Positions 10,851-19,419 of a stretch of 64,000 bases of DNA are shown here, in pieces; position 1 is the first letter of the stretch, and each line of letters starts with the position of its first letter. The notes under the pieces were generated by a model. That model was not told the origin of the DNA. It saw only the letters and a program-made list of their open reading frames with translations, and did not search any database. The translations under genes and the position numbers were made by a program. Origin of the DNA: Haematococcus lacustris (lineage: Eukaryota > Chlorophyta > Chlorophyceae > Chlamydomonadales > Haematococcaceae). Location: positions 1,047,476 through 1,111,475 of the forward strand of contig JASKMD010000005.1 of NCBI GenBank assembly GCA_030144725.1, in the 5' to 3' direction.

Positions 10851-11052
10851 TGGACCAGCTGTGTGGCCGCGAGGTTGATTGCCGAGTATATGGCTGCGAG
10901 TATGGGCTAGATGTGGCTGCGAGTATGGGTAACCTCGTGCGATGCCATCTGTGGACCAGCTGTGTGGCCGCGAGGTTGATTGCCGAGTATGTGGCTGCGA
11001 GTATGGGCTAGATGCGGCTGCGAGTATGGGTAACCTCGTGCGATGCCATCGC
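10851..11052 (+). repeat. 101-bp tandem duplication
   Basis: Two head-to-tail copies with a 101-base period. The first begins at TGGACCAGCT 10851 and the second at 10952; they differ at only a few positions. The unit itself contains GGCTGCGAGTATGGG twice. Confidence 0.9.
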
Positions 11053-11142
11053 TGCAATACCGGCTACACGATGCTGCGACTAAGTGTTGGACGGATGCCT
11101 TGAATGCAAGTGAGATGTTCAGAATTTTTCTAAGTGCTTAAA

Positions 11143-12520
11143 GGCTACAGTACTGTAGACATCTACAGTACTGTAGATGTCTACAGTACTGTAGATGTAA
11201 ACAGTACTGTAGATGTCTACAGTACTGTAGATGTCTACAGTACTGTAAATGGTCTCTCGAGGTACCTCGAGGTACCTCGAGGTACTGTAGATGTCTACAG
11301 TACTGTAGATGTCTACAGTACTGTAGATGTCTACAGTACTGTAGATGTCTACAGTACCGTAGATGTCTACAGTACTGTAATGGTCTCTCGAGGTACCTCG
11401 AGGTACCTCGAGGTACTGTAGATGTCTACAGTACTGTAGATGTCTACAGTACTGTAGATGTCTACAGTACTGTAGATGTCTACAGTACCGTAGATGTCTA
11501 CAGTACTGTAATGGTCTCTCGAGGTACCTCGAGGTACCTCGAGGTACTGTAGATGTCTACAGTACTGTAGATGTCTACAGTACTGTAGATGTCTACAGTA
11601 CTGTAGATGTCTACAGTACTGTAGATGTCTACAGTACTGTAGATGTCTACAGTACTGTAAATGTCCACAGTACTGTAAATGTCTACAGTACTGTAGATGT
11701 CTACAGTACTGTAAGTGGTCTCTCGAGGTACCTCGAGGTACCTCGAAGTACTGTAGATGTCTACAGTACTGTAGATGTCTACAGTACTGTAGATGTCTAC
11801 AGTACTGTAAATGGTCTCTCGAGGTACCTCGAGGTACCTACAGTACTGTAGACATCTACAGTACTGTAAATGTCTACAGTACTGTAGATGTCTACAGTAC
11901 TGTAGGTGTCTACAGTACTGTATAAGTCTACAGTACTGTAGATGTCTACAGTACTGTAAATGGTCTCTCGAGGTACCTCGAGGTACCTCGAAGTACTGTA
12001 GATGTCTACAGTACTGTAGATGTCTACAGTACTGTAGATGTCTACAGTACTGTAGATGTCTACAGTACTGTAAATGGTCTCTCGAGGTACCTCGAGGTAC
12101 CTACAGTACTGTAGACATCTACAGTACTGTAAATGTCTACAGTACTGTAGATGTCTACAGTACTGTAGGTGTCTACAGTACTGTATAAGTCTACAGTACT
12201 GTAGATGTCTACAGTACTGTAAATGGTCTCTCGAGGTACCTCGAGGTACCTCGAAGTACTGTAGATGTCTACAGTACTGTAGATGTCTACAGTACTGTAG
12301 AGGTCTACAGTACTGTAGGTGTCTACAGTACTGTAGAGGTCTACAGTACTGTAGACATCTACAGTACTGTAAGTGGTCTCTCGAGGTACCTCGAGGTACC
12401 TACAGTACTTTAGATGTCTACAGTACTGTAGACGTCTACAGTACTGTAGATGTCTACAGTACTGTAAGTGGTCTCTCGCGAGGTACCCCGACAGTACTGT
12501 AGACACCTACAGTACTGTAG
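11143..12520. repeat. Palindromic satellite, block 3, with a second palindromic spacer
   Basis: Runs of CTACAGTACTGTAG separated mostly by ATGT (rather than ACAC or ACCC as in block 2) alternate with a second module. That module is GGTCTC followed by two or three copies of TCGAGGTACC, itself a palindrome. The composite (several 18-mers plus one TCGAGGTACC module) recurs about eight times, giving a loose higher-order structure. Confidence 0.95.
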
Positions 12521-12775
12521 CATGGCCGTATCTCACCAACCGCGCAAAATCACGAATTTTAGTTTCAACCCCCGATCTTACAATGCCTTCTTTAGACTAT
12601 GTACCAAGTCCGAGGCTCTGTTCGTGTACTCGCGAGGTACCCCGACAGTACTGTAGACCTCTACAGTACTGTAGCATGGCCGTATCTCACCAACCGCGCA
12701 AAATCACGAATTTTAGTTTCAACCCCCAATCTTACAATGCCTTCATTTGACTATGTACCAAGTCCGAGGCTCTGA
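12477..12775 (+). repeat. 154-bp tandem duplication at the satellite edge
   Basis: Two copies starting CGCGAGGTACC at 12477 and 12631. Each starts with a satellite palindrome and continues with about 110 bases of unique-looking sequence (beginning AGCATGGCCGTATCTCACC). The second copy diverges near 12775, just before the retroelement LTR. Confidence 0.85.
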
Positions 12776-12788
12776 ATCTCAAAAATGC

Positions 12789-13013
12789 TGTTACTAATTT
12801 GCCTGAGTGCTAATGCAGCACAGTCATGATGTTTAATCTGCAGCTGTTGCGTTAGCGGCTATAGTGTTCTGAGGTATCCATCGTAGATCAGGGCGTAGTC
12901 CATCTACCTGGGAATCGGACCCAGCCTCAGAACACCTCACCACTAACACTTTCTCACATGGGAGTAGAGATCTCAGATCCGCATGCTACTTTACTCAGCA
13001 TGGTCACGTAACA
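12789..13013 (-). mobile_element. 3' LTR of a Ty3/gypsy chromovirus (225 bp)
   Basis: On the minus strand the LTR starts TGTTACGTGACC immediately after a polypurine tract and ends AGTAACA. This gives a TGTTAC/GTAACA terminal inverted repeat with the canonical TG...CA ends. It starts 127 bases past the pol stop codon. The five bases beyond the LTR end read GCATT on the minus strand and would be one copy of the target-site duplication. The 5' LTR lies in or beyond the assembly gap, so the boundary is inferred from end motifs, not from comparing two LTRs. It contains a compact three-stem inverted-repeat structure (12864-12935). Confidence 0.75.
12864..12935. other. Three-stem folded element inside the LTR
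   Basis: A perfect 11-bp inverted repeat (12864-12874 with 12925-12935) closes two abutting hairpins. One is GTAGAT/ATCTAC (12883-12888 with 12902-12907). The other is CTGGG/CCCAG (12908-12912 with 12920-12924) with a 7-base loop. Only an 8-base joint (12875-12882) is unpaired in the junction. It is not a hammerhead (no CTGATGA/GAAA core) and does not fit a tRNA. Confidence 0.7.
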
Positions 13014-13026
13014 TTCCCCCCCACCT
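13014..13026 (-). promoter_or_regulatory. Polypurine tract (plus-strand primer site)
   Basis: On the minus strand, AGGTGGGGGGGAA directly precedes the TG of the LTR, as expected for the RNase H-resistant primer of second-strand synthesis in LTR retroelements. Confidence 0.75.
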
Positions 13027-13140
13027 GGCTCAGCTGCACCCAGCTGACCACCGTGGTGTTGCCCCGCTCAGGCACATTGTGCCGTCACTCGCGCCCACAC
13101 TAGCGCTAGGTGTCTGAGTTCCTTTCATGGCTTCCTCACA

Positions 13141-16100
13141 TCAGCCCACCGCCTCAGCCTCGACCATACCAGCCTCCAAACCGAGCTTCTGTAGATACGC
13201 AGTCAACAACTCCTGGCATCCCACCAGCTGTGACCTGGTCTCCCACGTGTTGTGCTCGTCCCCATGGCCCTGCCACTTGACCAGGAACTCCAACTGTCTC
13301 TTCTTGGGCTTGCCACCCCGCTTGCCTTGGCTCTTGGCCAGCCGGTGATCCACCACCTTCTCCACCTTGTACTCTGGCTCTCCATCTAGCCATTGCAGTG
13401 GGGGTGGACCTGCGTGCCCAGGCACCTGGTCAGAGGCATCGTAGGTCCTGTAAGGCTTCACAAGGGACACATGAAACACATGGTGGATCCGGGACCACTC
13501 CTCAGGCAGGTCCAGCTTCACTGCTGCTCTGCCCACCATGTACTCAACTCGGAAAGGACCGACATAGCGTGGCTTCAGCTTTCTTGCACCAGGCTGGCCC
13601 ACTCTGCCCCTCATGTTTTGTGTGCTCAACAACACCATGTCGCCAGGTTCAAACACCGCGTCACGCCGCTTAGTATCCTGATAGGCCTTCATGCGCTTCT
13701 GCGCTCGGGCTAGGCACTGCCTGGCCTGCTCCACCGCCTGCCTCGCATTGGCCACGAACTCGTGCGCCTGCGGCACTCTCTGGGGCAGGTCCAGCAGCTC
13801 AGCCACTCGCGGATGGTAGCCGTAGTTTAGGTAGAAGGGCGTGCAACGGGTGGACTCCTGCTTGGCATTGTTGATGGCGAACTCGACGAGGGGTAAGTGT
13901 TCCGCCCAGTCCTTCTGGTCGGGCCTGATGTAATGCCTTAGCATCTCCTCTATCACCCGGTTCATGCGTTCCGTTTGACCATCGGTCTGGGGGTGGTAAG
14001 CACTCGACAGGTCCAGGTCCACCTGGAGCAGCGCCGCCAGCTCAACAAAGAACCTGTTGTTGTTCAGGTTAGGTCCCCTGTCGCTCACAATGCTGTCTGG
14101 CCAGCCGTGTAGGCGAAACACATTGTCGACAAAGAGCTTGGCATATTGTACCGCTGTCATGCGCTCCCAGGTCCTGGCCAAGTGCACCATCTTGGTCAGC
14201 CGGTCCACAATCACCAAGATTGAATCATGCTTGGCTGGTCCACTTGCAGGGAGCTTCACAATGAGGTCAAGCGACACGGAACCCCAAGGCCTCAAGGGGA
14301 TAGGCAGCGGCTGTAGCTTGCCGGCGGGCTTCTGGGCGCTGGACTTGTTTAGTTGGCACGAGTGGCAGGTGCGCACGTAGTGCTTGACAGCCTCTGACAC
14401 ACCGTGCCAGTCAAAATAGCGTGTTACTTGCTCAAGGGTCTTTGTCATGCCCAAGTGACCCGCAGACTTGGCATCGTGCATGGTGTGTATCACTCTCCTC
14501 CTCAGCTTCTCATCATTAGGCACCACCACCTGGCCACGCTCTGTTAGCCACAGCCCCTCCAGCCGGTGTAGCTTTGAGGTGAAGGCAGCCTTGTCAAACC
14601 GCTTGTCCGCCCCGTAGGCCTGCTTGACTGCTTGCAGCAGCGTTGTGGGGTCTGACCCGTCACTGGCCTCTTGTTGCTCTGTGTCCTGCCGCAGGGTTTC
14701 CCCCCCACCTGGCTGCAGCCCTCTAGGCGTGCCGGCAGCCATGTCAGCAGGCGGGGTCAGCTTGCCAGCCTCATAGGCCCTCTCCCTGGCCACAGCCTGC
14801 TCTCTCTCAGCCACCTTGCGGAGCTCAGCTGCTGTGCGGCGGGTGGTGGCAGCCAGCACTGCACCGTCATGTCCAGGCACCAGCAGTAGCACCGGGCAGC
14901 TCTCTGTGGCAGGCATGCTTAGCGCCGGGTTGCGGCTGATGGGATCAGCCACATTGTCCGCACCAGGATGGTATCTGATTTCATACTTGTAACGGGACAG
15001 CTCCTCCATCCACCGTGTCTGCCGCCTTGACAGGTTTGCTTGCGTTTGAAGGTAGATTAGGGGGTTGTGATCAGTTTGTATTGTAACATCCACAGCTCCA
15101 TCCAGGTAGCACCTCCATTCCCTCACAGCCCTGATGATGGCTAGCAGCTCCTGGTCTCCTGTAGAGTACCTTGTTTCAGGTGGTGACAGCTTTTTGCTGG
15201 TGTAAGCTATGGGTCTGCCTTCTTGCAGCAGCACTGCTCCAGTGCCCACCAGCGACGCGTCAGTGCACACCACAAAGGGCTTGGTGAAGTCAGGCAGCGC
15301 CAACACAGGAGCAGAGCACAGGGCGTCTTTCAGGCCATTAAATGCTTTCAAATGTGCCCCCCCGAACTTTTGCCAGTCGAACTGTGCCGCAGCCGTCTTG
15401 CTGGTCAGGTCGGTCAGCGGCGCAGCGATAGCGCTGAAGTTGGGAATGAAGCGCCGAAAATAGTTCGCCAACCCCAAAAAGGCCTGCAGATCCTTCAGGT
15501 TGCGCGGAACGTGCCACTCCCGGACCACTTTCACTTTTGCTGGGTCGACAGCAATGCCATGTTCGCCCACAATATGGCCGAGGAACGCCAGCTCTGTTTT
15601 GTTGAACTCGCATTTGGAGCGTTTGGCGTAGAGCTTGTGTTGTCTCATGAGCTCCAGCACCTCTTTCAGATGTCGCACATGCTCCTCAGCAGTATTGCTC
15701 ATGACCAGGATGTCATCAATGTAAACCAGCACAGACTTGTTGATCAGAGGTCGAAACACGTTGTTCATGACTCGTTGGAAGGTAGCAGGAGCGTTTGTAA
15801 GCCCGAAGCACAGCACTTTAAACTGGAACTGCCCCATGGGCGTCAGGAATGCTGTCTTGGGCCGGTCCGCCTCTGTGATCCTGATTTGATGGTACCCGGA
15901 TTGGAGATCAAGGGAGCTAAACACTTTCTTGCCAGCCAACTTGTCAAAGAGGTCATCAATCCTCGGCAGGGGATATCTGTCTTTCACCGTCAGTTTGTTT
16001 AGTGCTCTGTAGTCAATACACATCCTCAACGACCCGTCCTTCTTCTCCACAAACAGCACAGGGGCTCCATAGGGGCTACCGCTGGGCTCTATCAGCCCCC

Positions 16101-17091
16101 TGGCTTGCAGCTCTGACACCTGTCTCTTGACCTCAGCCTCCTCCCTGGGGCTCAGCTTGTAAGGCCGCTTGTATGGTGGCGGAGCATCAGACTCCATCCT
16201 GATGGTGTGGCCTACACCCCTGTCTGGGGGCAGACCTGGCGGCATGTCCTGGAACACATCAGAGTACTCATCTAGCACAGCCTGCAGCTCTGCATCTGTG
16301 ACCAGCTCAGGTCTATCCTTTCCACTGCTCTCCTTGCAGCCTGCCACTGCAGCAGCCAGGCTCCCCTTGTGCCAGCCCTCTGTGTCACTTTCACTGCCAG
16401 GCTGCACCAATAGCAGCAAGCTGCGGCATCCCTTGCGAAGCAGCCTCGCCGTTTGTCCCACGCTGAGCGGTTCCGCTGGCTCGACTAGCCCTCCTGAGGC
16501 TACGGCAGCCTGAGCTACGGCTTCAAAAGATGGCAGGTGTTTCGAGCGAAGTGCCAGCAGGTTCACCGGTTTGCCCTCAGGCGACAATAACGTGCACACC
16601 CCGTGCTTCGGTTTCATCACCACGTCGTTGGCGAGCAGCCAGTCCGATCCCAGGATTAAGTCGACACCCTCAATTACTCTGGGCATGACTCTGGCCATTA
16701 CGATGGTCTTGCTCTTCTGAATCTCCAGCAGGCCTGTCCTCTTCTCATTCAGCACCACACGCTCATTGTTGGCAGTCAATACTGGTGTTGGCCTCATGGC
16801 TTCCTTTTCCAACGTAGCATCAGATGGGTCTATCTTGTGCTTTTGCAGCCACTGATCACTGATGATGCTGAAGGTAGCGCCAGTGTCCATCATAATCTGG
16901 CATGGCCTGCCTCCAAAGCGGCCCACATACATGAAGGGTAGCTGTAGCGTTTCAGCCTTGTCACTGAGAGTCCCCGTTGGTGCGGTAGCCAAGATGAGCT
17001 TCTTACATGTTGACCTCTCATCAAACACAGGTATAGGCTCATACAAAGGCGGTCCTGGCAGGTCTGCACCTCGTTCCCACCAGGCAAAGCC
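13141..17091 (-). CDS. Ty3/gypsy chromovirus pol polyprotein
   Basis: A single open frame of about 1,316 codons follows directly, in the same frame, after the UAG that ends gag; there is no ATG at its start. Order of domains: aspartic protease (CQIMMDTGATFSIIS), reverse transcriptase (LVYIDDILVMS as the YxDD box), RNase H (VVCTDASLVGTGAVL with the IQTDHNPL box), integrase with HHCC zinc site (HLGMTKTLE...CHSCQLNKS) and D,D-35-E core (SLDLIVKL, VSDRGPN, TDGQTERMN), then a C-terminal chromodomain (YKVEKVVDHRL...LEFLVKWQGHG...NTWE). The chromodomain and the RT-RH-INT order place it in the chromovirus branch of Ty3/gypsy. Such chromodomains direct integration to marked chromatin. No internal stop or frameshift was seen, so the copy could be recent. 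Confidence 0.95.
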   Translation of the reverse strand, partial: GFAWWERGADLPGPPLYEPIPVFDERSTCKKLILATAPTGTLSDKAETLQLPFMYVGRFGGRPCQIMMDTGATFSIISDQWLQKHKIDPSDATLEKEAMRPTPVLTANNERVVLNEKRTGLLEIQKSKTIVMARVMPRVIEGVDLILGSDWLLANDVVMKPKHGVCTLLSPEGKPVNLLALRSKHLPSFEAVAQAAVASGGLVEPAEPLSVGQTARLLRKGCRSLLLLVQPGSESDTEGWHKGSLAAAVAGCKESSGKDRPELVTDAELQAVLDEYSDVFQDMPPGLPPDRGVGHTIRMESDAPPPYKRPYKLSPREEAEVKRQVSELQARGLIEPSGSPYGAPVLFVEKKDGSLRMCIDYRALNKLTVKDRYPLPRIDDLFDKLAGKKVFSSLDLQSGYHQIRITEADRPKTAFLTPMGQFQFKVLCFGLTNAPATFQRVMNNVFRPLINKSVLVYIDDILVMSNTAEEHVRHLKEVLELMRQHKLYAKRSKCEFNKTELAFLGHIVGEHGIAVDPAKVKVVREWHVPRNLKDLQAFLGLANYFRRFIPNFSAIAAPLTDLTSKTAAAQFDWQKFGGAHLKAFNGLKDALCSAPVLALPDFTKPFVVCTDASLVGTGAVLLQEGRPIAYTSKKLSPPETRYSTGDQELLAIIRAVREWRCYLDGAVDVTIQTDHNPLIYLQTQANLSRRQTRWMEELSRYKYEIRYHPGADNVADPISRNPALSMPATESCPVLLLVPGHDGAVLAATTRRTAAELRKVAEREQAVARERAYEAGKLTPPADMAAGTPRGLQPGGGETLRQDTEQQEASDGSDPTTLLQAVKQAYGADKRFDKAAFTSKLHRLEGLWLTERGQVVVPNDEKLRRRVIHTMHDAKSAGHLGMTKTLEQVTRYFDWHGVSEAVKHYVRTCHSCQLNKSSAQKPAGKLQPLPIPLRPWGSVSLDLIVKLPASGPAKHDSILVIVDRLTKMVHLARTWERMTAVQYAKLFVDNVFRLHGWPDSIVSDRGPNLNNNRFFVELAALLQVDLDLSSAYHPQTDGQTERMNRVIEEMLRHYIRPDQKDWAEHLPLVEFAINNAKQESTRCTPFYLNYGYHPRVAELLDLPQRVPQAHEFVANARQAVEQARQCLARAQKRMKAYQDTKRRDAVFEPGDMVLLSTQNMRGRVGQPGARKLKPRYVGPFRVEYMVGRAAVKLDLPEEWSRIHHVFHVSLVKPYRTYDASDQVPGHAGPPPLQWLDGEPEYKVEKVVDHRLAKSQGKRGGKPKKRQLEFLVKWQGHGDEHNTWETRSQLVGCQELLTAYLQKLGLEAGMVEAEAVG

Positions 17092-17348
17092 CTATTGATC
17101 ATCATTGTGAGCCCCACGGCTACCACGGTGCTGTTGCTTGTTGGCACAGTCTTTGGCGTAGTGTCCTCGCCCTCCACACTCGTAGCACACGTCACTGGGC
17201 TGGTTGGGCCCCTTGTGTCTCTTACGGTCACGGTCACGGTCACGGTCGTCTGCGAACGACACATGGCGTGCGTCCCGGCTTGGACTGCGGCCTCTGTTGT
17301 GCCCGCGACCCTCATCACGACGCCGCAGGTCCGCTGGCTGGAACCGGT
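17092..17348 (-). CDS. Gag C-terminal part with CCHC zinc knuckle (cut by gap)
   Basis: The frame runs from the gap edge to a TAG at 17094-17092. It contains an Arg/Asp-rich basic region and a CCHC knuckle (CYECGGRGHYAKDC), the nucleocapsid-type RNA-binding motif. The rest of gag, the primer binding site and the 5' LTR are missing into the run of N. The TAG is in phase with pol and is the only stop between them. Confidence 0.85.
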
Positions 17349-17848
17349 NNNNNNNNNNNNNNNNNNNNNNNNNNNNNNNNNNNNNNNNNNNNNNNNNNNN
17401 NNNNNNNNNNNNNNNNNNNNNNNNNNNNNNNNNNNNNNNNNNNNNNNNNNNNNNNNNNNNNNNNNNNNNNNNNNNNNNNNNNNNNNNNNNNNNNNNNNNN
17501 NNNNNNNNNNNNNNNNNNNNNNNNNNNNNNNNNNNNNNNNNNNNNNNNNNNNNNNNNNNNNNNNNNNNNNNNNNNNNNNNNNNNNNNNNNNNNNNNNNNN
17601 NNNNNNNNNNNNNNNNNNNNNNNNNNNNNNNNNNNNNNNNNNNNNNNNNNNNNNNNNNNNNNNNNNNNNNNNNNNNNNNNNNNNNNNNNNNNNNNNNNNN
17701 NNNNNNNNNNNNNNNNNNNNNNNNNNNNNNNNNNNNNNNNNNNNNNNNNNNNNNNNNNNNNNNNNNNNNNNNNNNNNNNNNNNNNNNNNNNNNNNNNNNN
17801 NNNNNNNNNNNNNNNNNNNNNNNNNNNNNNNNNNNNNNNNNNNNNNNN
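17349..17848. other. Assembly gap of 500 N
   Basis: Exactly 500 ambiguous bases, probably a placeholder of unknown true length. It must hide the 5' half of gag and the 5' LTR of the retroelement, plus the 5' exons of the acyl-activating enzyme unless those lie upstream of the element. Confidence 0.98.
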
Positions 17849-19327
17849 GTCCGGGGCGCCCCCTGCACCGTGGTCATACCTGGCCTAGACCCCATGGGGC
17901 GCAGTGGCCGGCAGCTGCTCCACCCTGGAAGCTGGCCAGAAGCTGAGGGCAGGTGTGGGCAGGACCCTGGCCTGGGTCCCCCACAGACCCCCTAGGCCCT
18001 GGGGGTCCAGCCAGGGCCTCAGCCGGGGGGGAAGAGGCCTTGAGGGGGTGGGTTGGACACTGAGGGTGCCCCCCCCCCCCCTGCCTGCCCCCCTGCCTGC
18101 CCCCCTGCCTGACCACCTGCCTGCCCCCCTGCCTGCCCCCCTGCCGCAGCTGACCTGACTTGGTCACAGTTTCTGGATGCGGGCATCAGTGCAGAGGAGG
18201 GCCTGGCTGCAGCTCTGCTGCCACCTGACGCGCGGCCGGCCATGCTCCATGTGGCCGAGCCTGATGAGGCCACCAACATCCTGTTCTCATCAGGCACCAC
18301 GGTGAGGTGTAGAAGCGGGGCAGTGGACGGGGAGGAGGGGGAGGAGGGGGGAGGGAGGGAGGGGGAGGGGGGAGGGGGGAAAGGCGGAAGGAGGGGGGGG
18401 GTAAAGCAGATGGCAGGCAGGCAGGTAGTAGTTGGTTCAGGCCGCAGTTGGTGCTGGACCGTGTCTTCATACTCCAGAACCCCAGGCATTGTAGTTAAGG
18501 GGGGTGGGGGCCAGGGGCAGGGGGGCATGACATCAGGGGATGCCCTGCAGGCCCTGACTGGACATCACCTGGCTGCTGCCTCAGGGGGTGTGTGTATGAG
18601 TGTGTGTGAGTGTGTGTGTGGCCTTCCCAGAGCAGGGCGAGCCCAAAGCCATCGTGTGGACCCACTGCAGCCCCCTGCGCTGCGCAGTGGATGGCTGGGC
18701 ACACCAGAACATTGCGCCAGGTCAGGTCAGGGGCAGGGGCAGGGGCAGGGGCAGGGGCAGGGGCAGGGGCAGGGGCAGGGGCAGGGCAGGGGCAGGGCAG
18801 GGGCAGGGGCAGGGGCAGGGGCAGGGGCAGGGGCAGGGGCAGGGGCAGGGGCAGGGGCAGGGGCAGGGGCAGGGGCAGGGGCAGGGGCAGGGGCAGGGGC
18901 AGGGGCAGGGGCAGGGGCAGGGCAGGGGCAGGGGCAGGGGCAGGGGCAGGGGGCAGGGGGCAGGGGGCAGGGGCAGGAAGCGGCTGGCATAGGTGGCTTG
19001 ACCCTAGCCCTAGCCCTGACCCGTGCTGGCTTGCAGGGGATGTGGTTGCCTGGCCCACCTCCCTGGGCTGGATGATGGGCCCCTGGCTGATCTACGCAGC
19101 CCTGCTCAATGGCGCCACGCTGGCCCTGTACGAGGTTGGTGTCCTGGAGGGGGGTGAGGGGGCGAGGGGGGGAGGGGGGAGGGGGGAGGCGGCAGCAGGT
19201 AAATGCCTGTCAGAGTGTGAGCCCTGTATGTGGTCAGTGCCCAGCAGGCAAGGAAGCAGCAGTAGTGGCCCCTGGCAGCAGCAGCAGTGGCGGTGGCAGC
19301 AGCAGGCAGCAGCAGGCAACAGCAGCA

Positions 19328-19419
<92 letters not shown>

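Noticed and set aside
12864..12935. Hammerhead ribozyme or tRNA gene in the LTR
   Set aside because: No CTGATGA or GAAA core on either strand. As a tRNA, only a T-arm-like hairpin fits, the space for D and anticodon arms is too short, and the loop sequence is wrong in the orientation where its position fits. A permuted tRNA reading needs a mismatched acceptor stem.
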